This document shows positions 1 to 9,402 of a stretch of DNA of 64,000 nt, one piece after another. A model generated the notes under the pieces. The model saw only the letters and a list, made by a program, of their open reading frames with translations. It was not told where the DNA came from and did no database searches. Source of the DNA: UBA5069 sp963773745 (GTDB taxonomy: Bacteria; Chloroflexota; Anaerolineae; Caldilineales; Caldilineaceae); assembly GCA_963773745.1 (NCBI GenBank), contig CAVZCL010000001.1, forward strand, positions 930,001 through 994,000. Direction: 5' to 3'. Positions within the stretch are counted from its first letter, which is position 1, and each line of letters starts with the position of its first letter. The position numbers and the translations under genes were made by a program.

Positions 1-531
1 GGCAACCGCGCCGTGCTTGTGGTCTCGCACAGCGCGGGCGACGAGGGCATGGACTACCTGGCTTTCCTGCGCGGCTATGCCGAAGGGCTCGGCGTGCGCG
101 TCCTCTTTGCCGGAGACCGCATTGATGACAGACGCGGCCGCACGGCGGCGGGCGCGCCGATTTACTCGCTGGCCGACGTCTACTACGCTGCGGACCTGGT
201 CACCTACCCTTCGCGTATTGAGGGCTTTGGCAACGCCTTTCTCGAGGCGGTCTACTACCGCAAGCCACTGGTGATGAGCACCTACGAAATCTTCGACTCC
301 GACATCCACCCCAAGGGCTTTCGCGTTGTAGGCTTTGATGATTACATTGGCGCAGCCACCGTGGCGGAGGCGCGCCAACTGCTGGAGGACAAGGCGCTGG
401 TGAAGGATATGGTGGACCACAACTATGCGCTGGCGGGGCGCTACTACTCGTTCCGTGCCTTGACCCAGCATCTGGTTCCGCTGATCAACGACGTCTGGCG
501 CAACTCAAACAGCATGGAAACCGAGAGGTAG
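1..531 (+). CDS. Glycosyltransferase, GT4-like, C-terminal part (5' end outside window)
   Basis: The open frame is already running at base 1 and ends with TAG at 529-531, so only the last 176 residues are visible. They form the C-terminal Rossmann half of a GT-B fold glycosyltransferase (group 1/GT4), which binds the nucleotide sugar. The family E-x7-E motif is seen in SRIEGFGNAFLEA, preceded by a DVYYAADL helix and followed by RKPLVMSTYE. The segment HPKGFRV followed by FDDYI resembles some GT4 enzymes that make glycerate or glycerol glycosides, but I cannot name the acceptor. The following 130 bases hold no gene. Confidence 0.8.
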   Translation, partial: GNRAVLVVSHSAGDEGMDYLAFLRGYAEGLGVRVLFAGDRIDDRRGRTAAGAPIYSLADVYYAADLVTYPSRIEGFGNAFLEAVYYRKPLVMSTYEIFDSDIHPKGFRVVGFDDYIGAATVAEARQLLEDKALVKDMVDHNYALAGRYYSFRALTQHLVPLINDVWRNSNSMETER

Positions 532-660
532 CGGCACTTCACCCACGGCCCCTTTTCTCGAAAGTGGCCGAAGGATGCGCAACAATTGTGCCCCGTCGGA
601 AGACGCGGCCTGCACAGTTGCTCGTCCCATTGCAAGTGGTCCCCATACAGCGCCGCCCAC

Positions 661-689
661 TTGACTTAAATTCAGCTCTTGTGTATACT
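661..689 (+). promoter_or_regulatory. Sigma-70-type promoter of the broken metal transporter operon
   Basis: TTGACT at 661-666 and TATACT at 684-689 are separated by 17 bp, which matches the housekeeping sigma factor consensus at 10 of 12 positions. Transcription would begin near 696, about 50 bases before the lipoprotein start codon at 746, which has GGAG at 735-738. The region is locally AT-rich in a GC-rich genome. Confidence 0.65.
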
Positions 690-692
690 ATA

Positions 693-707
693 TTTAGTGT
701 CACCTAA
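693..707 (+). promoter_or_regulatory. Possible DtxR/MntR-family operator
   Basis: TTTAGTGTCACCTAA lies over the expected transcription start and is an imperfect inverted repeat (TTTAG...CCTAA) similar in style to boxes bound by DtxR/IdeR/MntR-type metalloregulators. Its position would block RNA polymerase when metal is plentiful. The match is by eye only and no such regulator gene is seen next to it. Confidence 0.35.
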
Positions 708-745
708 TTTTTATTTTCCAAGACAAGAATATCCGGAGACAGTCC

Positions 746-1727
746 ATGCTTATCACTCCCGGGCCAGCAAGACACCCCGCCCGTATACAGGTGCAACTGA
801 TTGCACTGCTGATTGTTGTGCTGACGCTTGCAGGTTGCGGTCGCGAACTCATCTGTTGAGGGGGCAGCGGGCAACGACGGCGCCAGCGCCAACAGCGGCA
901 CACTGCGCATTCTCACGACCACTGGCCAGGTTGGCGACATTGCGCGCAACATTGGTGGCGAATTCGTAACCGTCGAATCGCTCATGGGCGCAGGCGTTGA
1001 CCCGCATCTTTACGTAGCCAGTGAGAGCGACGTGGAGCGCCTGGCCAATGCCGATTTAATCTTCTACAACGGCCACTTCCTTGAGGCGCAAATGGACGAT
1101 GTTTCAGGCAGATTGGAGAGCGCAAGCCCGTTATTGCGGTCAGCGAGAGCATTGATCCTGCCCGTCTTCTGCCGTGGGCTTTGGATGCCGACGAGTACGA
1201 TCCCCATATATGGTTTGACGTTAAGCTCTGGTCGATTGCCGCCGAAGCGGTGCGCGACGGGCTGGTTGAGCTGGATCCGGCGCATGCGGACGCCTACACC
1301 GACAATGCCGAACGCTACCTCGATCAATTGCGCCGGCTTGATGAGTACGTTCAGGCGCAGGCCGACACACTGGCCCCCGAACAACGCATCCTCGTCACCG
1401 CGATGATGCATTCAGCTACTTTGGGCGCGCCTACGGCTTTACCGTGCGTGGCCTGCAGGGCATCAGCACCGCATCGGAGGCGGGCACCTCCGACGTGCAC
1501 GGATCGTGATCTTCATTGCGAAGAACCAGGTGCCCGCGATCTTCGTTGAAACATCAGTGCCCGTGCGCACGATTGAGGCGCTGCAAGCTGCCGTCAAGGC
1601 GCAAGGGTGGCAGGTGGAGATTGGGGGCAGCCTCTTTTCCGACGCCATGGGATCGCCTGGTACGCCCGAAGGCACCTATAACGGTATGGTGCGCCACAAT
1701 ATCGAAACCATTGTCGCCGCGTGCTGA
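746..1727 (+). pseudogene. Metal ABC transporter substrate-binding lipoprotein (Zn/Mn type), frameshifted
   Basis: The start at 746 opens a 37-residue lipoprotein signal peptide ending in the lipobox LTLAGC and stops at 859. The rest is readable only by changing frame near 850, 1107, 1402 and 1497. Pieced together it is a cluster A-I (TroA/ZnuA/MntC) binding protein: the metal-ligand contexts DPHLY and DPHIW, then ETSVP and FSDAMG, are all present, and the end NGMVRHN is typical. The third ligand histidine (TAHDAF in relatives) is destroyed by a one-base loss at about 1402. An intact, divergent counterpart lies at 24604-25650. With at least four indels this is either a true pseudogene or a badly assembled gene. 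Confidence 0.75.
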
Positions 1728-1850
1728 AAGAGTAGATGCCATAGACGGGAGAGTGAGACAACGTGATGACGCGGGCGCTGATCATGTCCCGCCATTTCCG
1801 TTGTCCCTCTCCCTTCTGCAAAGCAGCCGCTTTTTGTGAGAGGTATCTGT

Positions 1851-2680
1851 ATGAATGGACTCAACGGAAACACGCCGGCAATCGAAGTTACCGACCTGAC
1901 CGTGGCCTATGGCGAGAAACCCGGTGCTTGTGGGATGTAGATGTTGACTGTTCCGGCGGGTACGCTTGATGGCGATTGTGGGGCCCAACGGCGCAGGCAA
2001 GACGACGCTGATCAAGGCTGTGCTGGGGCTTCTGCCCATAGCCGCCGGGCAAGTGCTGATCTACGGGCAGCCCCTATAGCGAACAGCGGCGCATTGGTGG
2101 GCTATGTGCCCCAGCGCGGCAGCGTCGACTGGGACTTTCCCACCAGCGTGCTGGATGTGGTGACGATGGGGCGCTATGGCGCGCTGGGCTGGTTTCAAGC
2201 GGCCCGGCGCAGCCGAGAACGCGAGGCGGCTCTGGACGCGCTGCACAAGGTGGGCATGGCCGACTATGCAGACCGCCAGATCAGCCAGCTTTCCGGCGGA
2301 CAGCAGCAGCGTACATTTCTGGCGCGTGCGCTGGTGCAAGATGCGCAGGTCTACTTTATGGATGAGCCCTTTCAGGGCGTTGATGCGACCACCGAGCGCG
2401 CCATTGTCGATCCTGCTCAAAGCAATTGCGCGCCGCGGGCAAAACGGTGGTGGTGGTGCATCATGATTTGCAGACAGTGCCCGAGTATTTTGATTGGGTA
2501 ACGTTGCTCAACGTGCGCCGCATTGCCTGCGGGCCGGTGGAAGAGGTTTTTACAGAGGAGAATCTGCGCCTTGCCTATGGCGGGCAGGTTGGCTTCCTCA
2601 GCCGAGGTGCGCACCGCCGACGCCGCTTGCGCCGTCCGCTGCAAGCAGTGTCATCCTGGAACTCGGGAGGTTACACGCGT
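1851..2680 (+). pseudogene. Metal ABC transporter ATP-binding protein, frameshifted
   Basis: From ATG 1851 the frame reads about 25 residues (AIEVTDLTVAYGEKP) and stops at once. Further pieces in shifted frames give a Walker A (GPNGAGKT at about 1980-2005), SVDWDFP as in zinc/manganese ATPases, the signature LSGGQQQR at about 2293, Walker B with VYFMDEP at about 2350, and the H-loop VVVVHHD at about 2445. At least four frame changes are needed (about 1922, 1965, 2075, 2412). The true 3' end is unclear. It follows the binding protein by 120 bases and precedes the first permease, the standard gene order of this transporter type. Confidence 0.75.
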
Positions 2681-3816
2681 GGACGGCGCCACTGGAACTG
2701 CTCTTCTCCGATTACACGCTGCGCGTTGTGGCCATGGGCGCGGCCATCCTCGGCATTGTGAGCGGCGCGCTGGGCTCCTTTGCTGTGCTGCGTGGCCAAA
2801 GCCTGCTGGGTGATGCCATGTCCCACGCAGCGCTGCCCGGCGTGGTGCTCACCTTTATGCTCACGGGGCTCAAAACACCCGCCGTGCTGATGATAGGCGC
2901 GGCGATTGCATGTACGGGCGGGCTGCTGCTCATCCTTGCTGTCACCCGCAACACGCGGATTAAGGAGGACAGCTGCGCTGGGTATTACGCTCTCCGTCTT
3001 CTTCGGTTTTGGTGTGCTGCTGCTCTCGCTTCTGCAGCGCAACCCCGATGCTCGCCAGGCGGGGCTGAACAAGTTTCTCTTTGGCCAGGCCGCGACCTTG
3101 TTGACCAGTGATGTGATCGTCATGGCTCATCTTTGGAAGCGTTGCGCTGGCGCTGCTGCTCCTCTTCTGGAAAGAATTCAAGCTACTGGCCTTTGACCGT
3201 GATTATGCGGCCACACAGGGGTTGCCGGTGCAGAAGCTGGAGGTGTTGCTCACCTTTCTGCTGGTAATTGCAATTGTGATCGGTCTGCAAGCGGTGGGTG
3301 TCGTGCTCGATGAGCGCAATGGTGGTGGCGCCGGCTGCCGCTGCACGCCAGTGGACCAACAAACTTGGCGTCATGGTGGTGTTGGCGGCGATTTTTGGCG
3401 CAATTGCCGGAGTGGGCGGCGCGCTGATCAGCAGCCTCGGCAGCGGCCTCTCCACCGGGCCTGTGATTGTGCTCGCGATTAGCGTTATTGTGCTGATTTC
3501 GCTGCTCTTTGCCCCCAGCCGAGGTGTGCTCTGGAGCGCGCTGAGCGCGCCGTGGCGCCCGCCACCGCCTGCAAACCGGCCAGGTGCTGGCCAATCTTGC
3601 CCTGCTCGCTTCCCAACATGCCGATCCCAGCCACCCGCACGCAGTGGCTGCGCTGCGCGTTCTGGGAGCAATGATCGAGAACTGGCCAACGCATTAAATG
3701 TGCTCGCAACGCAAGGGCTGGTTACCCATGTGGAAGGTGATCTCTGGTCGCTTACGCCTGCCGGCGTGGCGGCTGCCGAGCAAATTGCAGCGTGCCATTG
3801 CGGGCCAGCCGTATGA
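2680..3816 (+). pseudogene. Metal ABC transporter permease 1 with C-terminal winged-helix tail, frameshifted
   Basis: Hydrophobic segments assembled over three or four frame changes (about 2965, 3125, 3310, 3540) give an ABC-3 family permease: GQSLLGDAMSHAALPG near the start, ALGITLSVFFGFG, and LQAVGVVLMSAMVVAPAA near the middle. After the last membrane segment comes a soluble tail with LATQGLVTHVEGDLWSLTP, which looks like the winged helix of DtxR-type regulators; some mnt-like permeases carry such a tail. The stop (3814-3816) overlaps the next start (ATGA at 3813). Confidence 0.7.
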
Positions 3817-4921
3817 CATCGACACAAGTTGAACTGCAACTGATTGCCCTCATAGTGGCGGCGGCGTGTGCGCTGCCTGGTGTCTTTCTCGTGCTGCGCC
3901 AAATGGCTATGATGAGCGACGCCATCAGCCACACGGTACTGCTGGGCATTGTGCTCATGTTCTTTGCCGTGGGCTCGCTGGATTCACCCCTGCTCATTCT
4001 GGGTGCAGCCGCCATGGGCTGCTCACGGTGTCGCTGGTGGAGTTGCTGGGGCGCACGCGGCTCGTCAAGCAGGATGCGGCGATTGGCCTGGTCTTTCCCG
4101 CGCTTTTCAGCCTGGCGGTGATTCTGATTTCGCGCTTATGCACGTGGCGTTCACCTTGACGCCGACGCCGTGCTGCTGGGTGAACTGGCTTTCGCCCCCT
4201 TTGATCGCCTGCAATTTCTGGGCATTGATCGCGCCGCGCGCGCTCGTGATCATGGTCAATCATCCTCTTCATAAACGCGCTCTTCATCGGCCTCTTCTAC
4301 AAGGAACTGAAGCTGGCCACCTTCGATGCAGGGCTGGCCGCCGCGATGGGCTTTTCGCGGCGCTCATTCACTATGGGCTGATGGCCCTTGTCTCAATCAC
4401 CGCTGTTGGCGCATTTGATGCGGTTGGCTCATCCTCGTGGTAGCACTCATGGTGACGCCAGCTGCGGCAGCGTATTTGCTGACCGACAACCTGCCGCGCA
4501 TGATTGCGCTGGCTGTGGGCATTGGCGTAGCAAGCGCCATCAGCGGCTACTGGCTGGCGCACGCGGTTGATGTGAACATTGCCGGAGCCATGGCCACAAT
4601 GACGGGAGTTGTCTTCCTTGTCGTCTTTCTGGCGGCGCCCGAGCGTGGCATGGTGGCACGGTGGCGCCGCCATGCACGCCAGAAGTGGGAGTTTGCGCAG
4701 GTGATGCTAACCATTACACCTGATGCAGCACGAAGGCGCGATCCAATGCCGCCACGGAGAACCGCGTGGACCATCTGCTGGAGCACATTCGCTGGCAGCC
4801 CGACTTTGCCGAGCGTGTGGTGCGCTATGCAGAGCGCAAGGGCACAGTGCGGCGACAAGGGGGCATGTTGCATTTGACTAACGCAGGCCGCACTCTCGCA
4901 CAGGAGCGTCTCATCGTGTAG
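3813..4921 (+). pseudogene. Metal ABC transporter permease 2 with C-terminal winged-helix-like tail, frameshifted
   Basis: Starts at 3813 by ATGA overlap with permease 1. MAMMSDAISHTVLLG is the conserved ABC-3 permease motif. Later pieces include DRIAARALVIM-like and MVTPAAAAYLL segments. Frame changes fall at about 4018, 4140, 4260, 4420 and 4730. The C-terminus reads, in its last frame, ENRVDHLLEHIRWQPDF and then GMLHLTNAGRTLAQERLIV before TAG at 4919-4921, again like a winged-helix domain. Two permeases, one ATPase and one binding protein is the mntABCD/troABCD layout. Confidence 0.7.
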
Positions 4922-5185
4922 ACATTGGTGTGATTTCTGAGCGGTGCGTCTGGCAAGTGCGCAAAAGTCTCGTAGCGGCCTCTTATGGCTCCATCTGAAA
5001 TTGGTGCGGTAACGACGATGTCGCGCCGGAGACGCGGCCTGCAACTGCGGCGTTGTGCTCACCCTATCCAATTTTCGGGAGAGGGGCCAGGGGTGAGATT
5101 GTCGTTGACACTCGTTGTTAAAACAGTTCAGTCAATACCAAAGCCCCGCTACGCATGCTACGCTGCACGCAAGGAAACCAACCAC

Positions 5186-6250
5186 ATGGCCCAGGCATTG
5201 GCGCTCGCTGCGCCCCGCAAACTCACGATTGTGGAGCTACCCGACACGCCGCTGTCGCCCACACAGGTGCGCGTGCGCACCCTCTACTCGGGCATTAGCG
5301 CCGGCACGGAGATGACTCAATACCGCGGCACCAATCCCTGGCTCAACAAGCGCTGGGACGAGGCTACGCGCCTCTTTTTACCCGCCGACACGCCCAGCCA
5401 GCCGTATCCGCTTGTGGGCTGGGGCTATGAAGAAGTTGGCGCTGTGATTGAAGTGGGCAGCGCCGTGACTGATCTCGCCCCGGGCGATATTGTTTACGGC
5501 ACGTGGGGTCACCGTACGCATGCCGTGCTGGAGGCCGCCTATGCCGCTGTGCGCCGCAAGCCGGAAGCGCTCGACCCGCTGCTCGCCATCTTTTCGCATT
5601 TGGGGCCCATTGCGCTGACGGCCATCCTCGACGCACAATTGCACATTGGTGAGACGGTGGCTGTTTTTGGGTTGGGCGTGGTGGGGCAGGTGGTGGCGCA
5701 ACTGGCCAAGGCGTCCGGCGCGAGGGTGGTGGGGGTGGAGCTCTCACCGCAGCGGCTGGCGCTGGCGCAGGAGCTGGGCGCCGTTGACGTGGCCATCAAT
5801 CCGAATGGCCCAGGTGGCGATGGTGGCTCTGCTGCCGAGCGCATCAAGGCGCTGACGCAGGGACGCGGGGCCGACGTGACTATTGAGTGCACGGGCAATG
5901 CGGCCGCGCTCAATGAGGCGGTGCGCGCCACGGCCTACAATGCACGCGTCGTTGCGCTGGGCTTCGTGCAAGGCGGGGCCAACGCGCTGCAGTTGGGCGA
6001 CGAGTTCCATCATAACCGCATTCAAATTGTCTGCTCGCAAATCGGCAATGTAGACCCGGCGCTCAGCCGGCGCTGGGATCGCTTGCGCCTCATCCACACC
6101 ATCATGGAGCTACAGCTGCAGGGTGCGCTCAACCTGCGCCCGCTCATTACGCACACTCTTCCGTTTGCGCAGGCGGCCGATGCCTTTGCCCTGCTCGACA
6201 GCGGCGCAGCCAACGCGCTACAGGTTGTGCTCACCTTTCCGGAGCAATAG
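5186..6250 (+). CDS. MDR-family zinc-type alcohol dehydrogenase-like oxidoreductase
   Basis: This 354-residue protein belongs to the medium-chain dehydrogenase superfamily. I chose ATG 5186, which has AAGGAAA about 8 bases upstream, over an upstream in-frame ATG. SGISAGTEM at about residue 35 is characteristic of the BchC/sorbitol-dehydrogenase-like branch, which often lacks the structural zinc lobe. The Rossmann fingerprint is VFGLGVVGQVVAQLAK at about 155-170. CTGNAAAL, ALGFVQGG and FHHNRIQI are typical of sugar or polyol-related MDR proteins. It is followed by a Gfo/Idh/MocA oxidoreductase, so a joint role in sugar or cyclitol oxidation is plausible. The substrate is unknown. Confidence 0.8.
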   Translation: MAQALALAAPRKLTIVELPDTPLSPTQVRVRTLYSGISAGTEMTQYRGTNPWLNKRWDEATRLFLPADTPSQPYPLVGWGYEEVGAVIEVGSAVTDLAPGDIVYGTWGHRTHAVLEAAYAAVRRKPEALDPLLAIFSHLGPIALTAILDAQLHIGETVAVFGLGVVGQVVAQLAKASGARVVGVELSPQRLALAQELGAVDVAINPNGPGGDGGSAAERIKALTQGRGADVTIECTGNAAALNEAVRATAYNARVVALGFVQGGANALQLGDEFHHNRIQIVCSQIGNVDPALSRRWDRLRLIHTIMELQLQGALNLRPLITHTLPFAQAADAFALLDSGAANALQVVLTFPEQ

Positions 6251-6273
6251 ACTGACTCCTCCGCAAAATGACG

Positions 6274-6421
6274 TTTCAAGGCAAAGGTGCAAAGGTGGGC
6301 AAGGAGCGCAAGGGAAAAGCAGGAACAACAAAAGCAAAATCCAGCAACTGTCATCTGCAATGGCGCTTTTCCTTGCCGTACTTGCTTTACCTTTGCGCTC
6401 TTTGCCACCTTTGCGTTGAAA
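6274..6421. repeat. Imperfect long inverted repeat (GCAAAGG family)
   Basis: The left arm begins TTTCAAGGCAAAGGTGCAAA and the right arm ends GCCACCTTTGCGTTGAAA, so about 148 bases could fold back, with interruptions in the middle. The same arm sequence recurs as a solo arm at 7483-7535 and as a perfect palindrome at 32529-32690. It fills the gap between two co-directional genes. Confidence 0.75.
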
Positions 6422-6461
6422 AGCGCCACGAATCACTGGCACGAATTGAGGAACCACTGAT

Positions 6462-7462
6462 ATGAAACCATTGCGTACCGCCATTCTCGGCTGCGGCTCC
6501 TTTGCCCACCGCCACGCCGGCAACATCCTGGCGCACCCCGATGAACTCGAACTGGTTGCATTCAGCGACCATCACGCCAGCAATGCGCAGGCGCTGGCGG
6601 CCAAGTACGCGCCCAATGCCGCCATTCACACCGATGCGGCGACGCTGCTGGCAAATGAAGGGCTTGACCTGCTCGTCATCTGCCTGCCCCCTTTCGCGCA
6701 TGAGGACGAGGTGGCGCTGGCTGCGGCGCGCGGTGTTCACCTGCTGGTGGAGAAACCGATTGCCCTGACCTCGGCGCATGCGTGGGAGATGGTGCACGCT
6801 GCCGAGGCCGCCGGCATCCGCACGCAGGTTGGCTTCATGGGCCGCTTTGGCGCGGCCGTGGAGATGATGAAGCAGATGATTGACGACGGCAGCGCAGGGC
6901 GGCCCGGGCTCTGGTCGGGGCGCTACTTCTGCAACGGGCTGCACGCGCAGTGGTGGCGCATGCGCGACAAATCGGGCGGGCAGCTTGTGGAGCAGGTCAT
7001 CCATCAGGTGGACCTCATGCGCTACCTGCTGGGGCAGCCCGCCACGGTCTTCAGCCGCCAGGACAATCTCTTCCACACGGAGACGCCCGACTATACGATT
7101 GAGGATGTGAGCGCAACCATCTTCAGCTTTGTGAGCGGCGCGCTGGGGGTGATTGCCGCCACAAATGGTGCAATTCCCGGCCAGTACTTGAGCGATTTCC
7201 GCCTGGTAACGCACTCTGTGACGGCCGACTTTGCCAACGCCAACAGCGCAACATTCCACTACACGCAGGAGCCGGCGCGCCCGCCACTGACCGTTGACGA
7301 GGCGCGCAATGTCTACGACGCCGAATTGATGGACCTTGTGCATGCAATTCGCAGCAACGGGCGCGCGTGCGCACACCGCTACGTGAGGGCGCGCTCTCGC
7401 TTGATCTCGCGCTGGCAGCCACCCAGTCGGCGCAGGAGCGGCGCGAGGTTGCGCTAACCTGA
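6462..7462 (+). CDS. Gfo/Idh/MocA-family NAD(P)-dependent oxidoreductase (one frame change near the 3' end)
   Basis: The N-terminal Rossmann fold starts at once (ILGCGSFAHRH), followed by LLVEKPIALT, the signature Glu-Lys-Pro of the family with its catalytic lysine, at about residue 95-105. QLVEQVIHQVDLMRYLLG matches the second conserved region. Such enzymes oxidise or reduce sugars and inositols. The frame runs on to 7457 as nonsense after SNGRA. Changing frame near 7367 (in a GCGCGCGTGCGC run) gives TPLREGALSLDLALAATQSA and a stop at 7460-7462, which is the normal family ending, so an indel is likely. ATG at 6462 follows ATTGAGGAACC. Confidence 0.85.
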
Positions 7463-7482
7463 AGCCGTAACAGGCTGAACCT

Positions 7483-7535
7483 TTTCAACGCAAAGGGCGC
7501 AAAGTGGGCGAGGACGCAAGCGAAAAGCAAAGGGG
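7483..7535. repeat. Solo arm of the GCAAAGG palindrome family
   Basis: TTTTCAACGCAAAGGGCGCA and the following GTGGGC-AGGACGCAAGCG-AAAAGC match the left arm of the repeats at 6274 and 32529, but no right arm follows. Confidence 0.65.
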
Positions 7536-7623
7536 TTCGGCCCCGCCTCCCACGCATCCAGCATCCAGTTACCGGCCGAATCCAGATAGAGACAGGCGGG
7601 GATGCCGAGGCCGCGGTCAGCTC

Positions 7624-7691
7624 CTGCGCGAAGCTTCGCGCAGAAGCTGCGCGGCCTCCCTCTTGCCCTGTATACACGTCGCCTTTAAAAT
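7624..7691 (+). promoter_or_regulatory. 20-bp palindrome and promoter upstream of the acidic protein
   Basis: CTGCGCGAAGCTTCGCGCAG at 7624-7643 is a perfect 20-base palindrome. Just after it, TTGCCC (7663-7668) and TAAAAT (7686-7691), 17 bases apart, form a fair sigma-70 promoter about 70 bases before the gene at 7768. The palindrome could be an operator. Confidence 0.45.
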
Positions 7692-7767
7692 AGTGCCCGC
7701 GGGCTGCGGCATGTTTGGCAGCGGTTTTTTCTGCATAGGCGTTCCCCAATACAAGAGGATCATCATC

Positions 7768-8904
7768 ATGAGTGCGTTAACATGGATTAGCCGCGCCTTG
7801 AAGGAAGCGGGCATCAAGTTTCGCCGGGACATTGCCACGCGCGCAGTCGAAGCCTTTGTGCCGGTTGATGGCGAGCAGTACGTGATCACTTTTCTCGAAA
7901 CTGATGAGGAAATTGACGCTGAGATGCGTTTCGGCCCCGTTGACGAAGCAGTTGTGCAACAACTGGACGAGATCAGCGCTCTGTTTGGCGAAGTCGATCT
8001 GCTGCACGATGAGCGCGCCAACATGCTCTATGCCGAGTTTGGCTTTGACGCAACGGCGATGGACGAAGCGTTTGCGTCACGCGTCGTCGCCACGACGGTG
8101 ACTGTGGCGCGGATGGTTGGCGGCACGCTGCTGCGAATGCAGGAAGGCGCCACTGCCCACGAGGCCTTCGAAGCAACGGTTGAGACGGTCGATATCAGCA
8201 CTGTTGCGTCACTATTCGCTGAGGACCTTGGCATATTAAAGGGACAAATCGACGAAGAATCGGTTGCGCGCACAGTGGCGCTGCTGGAGCAGCTTCAGCC
8301 ACTCAATGACCCCGGTGAATTCCTGCTGGAACATCTCCTTGAGTTTGATGAAGATGTCATGGCCGTACTCACTCTCAGCGCAGTGCAGGCGCAAGCGGAG
8401 GGTGAAAGCGAGTATGCCACCTACCTGAATGGGCTGATTGAACTGGTTGAACGGATGAACACCGAGGACAGCCCGGAGATGTACGAGTCATTCCTCTACA
8501 TGGCGCGGCTGATAGGCACATCTTCAGTTGACGAAGTGCGCGCATTGGCCTACGAGTGGCCAACAATGCTGGAATCGGCCTTTGTGGATGTCATGGAAGC
8601 GCGGGCCGACGATCTTGATGGCGCGATGGAAAGCCACATGCGCAAGATGATTGACTGGCTCAAGCAGGTGCGCCGTGAGGAGCCGCTGCTCGCCGCAGTT
8701 GCAGACCTGGCCTCTTTCGAAACGTGGGAAGAGAGCCGCTCCTTTGTGAACCAGGAGCCGCTGCTACAGGGACGCCCGGCGCTGGATCTGCTTGATGATT
8801 TGATCGCCACAGCCGAGGCGAACGACGCCGACCCGAGCAACTGGCTGGAGCACCGTGAATGGCTGGGCGCGGTGCAGCAACAGCAGAAGCGGCGCAAACG
8901 GTAG
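7768..8904 (+). CDS. Acidic hypothetical protein (378 aa)
   Basis: I do not recognise a family with certainty. ATG 7768 is preceded by AAGAGGA. The first 85 residues (VPVDGEQYVITFLETDEEID) alternate strands and acidic turns, a little like YbjN-type domains. The remainder is rich in Asp/Glu and looks all-helical, ending in a basic patch QQKRRKR. There is no signal peptide or membrane segment, so it should be cytoplasmic. It is a single gene with its own likely promoter. Base composition is like its neighbours. Confidence 0.6.
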   Translation: MSALTWISRALKEAGIKFRRDIATRAVEAFVPVDGEQYVITFLETDEEIDAEMRFGPVDEAVVQQLDEISALFGEVDLLHDERANMLYAEFGFDATAMDEAFASRVVATTVTVARMVGGTLLRMQEGATAHEAFEATVETVDISTVASLFAEDLGILKGQIDEESVARTVALLEQLQPLNDPGEFLLEHLLEFDEDVMAVLTLSAVQAQAEGESEYATYLNGLIELVERMNTEDSPEMYESFLYMARLIGTSSVDEVRALAYEWPTMLESAFVDVMEARADDLDGAMESHMRKMIDWLKQVRREEPLLAAVADLASFETWEESRSFVNQEPLLQGRPALDLLDDLIATAEANDADPSNWLEHREWLGAVQQQQKRRKR

Positions 8905-8949
8905 GGCGCAGGTACAACCGGGCATGCTTCGCTGCATGGTGCAGGTTAC

Positions 8950-9401
8950 CTGACAATCGATTGTGGAGATGAGGAAGTGGGGGCCATTGGGCTCTCACGT
9001 CATTGTCGTGTTCAGCGGGGCGATGTTGCGCGCAGCCACTTCCCGCGTTTGCGTGGCCAGGGTCGGTAACCGGCTGGGCGCAGGAGACCGCTCGTATCCT
9101 GCTTGAAGAGGGGGCTCCCTGCCTGCAAGCGGCCGCATCTTTGGTGACGAACGCATCGAGATATGGCAGGCCGCCATAAGTGAAAGCATGACGCGCCTCT
9201 CTGTCCGGCCGAAAGCAATGAATGCCTGGTGGAAGAATCCACCCAGCCGCAGATTGCGCAACACAGTCCTACGGCTTTGGCGCGGTGGCGATTGCGCCCG
9301 GCTCTCGTGCTGCCGGCGCAGCCGCCGAGCCCGACGCATCCTTCAACCCGCCAACGCACGAGGGCTGGCTCCTCCAGCTAACACAAAAGCGAGGCAATTG
9401 A
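8950..9401 (+). pseudogene. Unidentified frameshifted gene directly upstream of btpA
   Basis: No long frame exists here, but coding-like stretches occur in shifted frames: GWAQETARILLEEGAP (about 9068-9115), ECLVEESTQPQIAQ (about 9215-9260) and YGFGAVAIAPGSRAAG (9270-9317), the last running to a TGA at 9399-9401, one base before the btpA start at 9403. This spacing suggests the 3' end of an operon partner. I cannot assign a family, though btpA homologues often sit beside sugar kinases or isomerases. Confidence 0.35.
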
Positions 9402-9402
9402 C

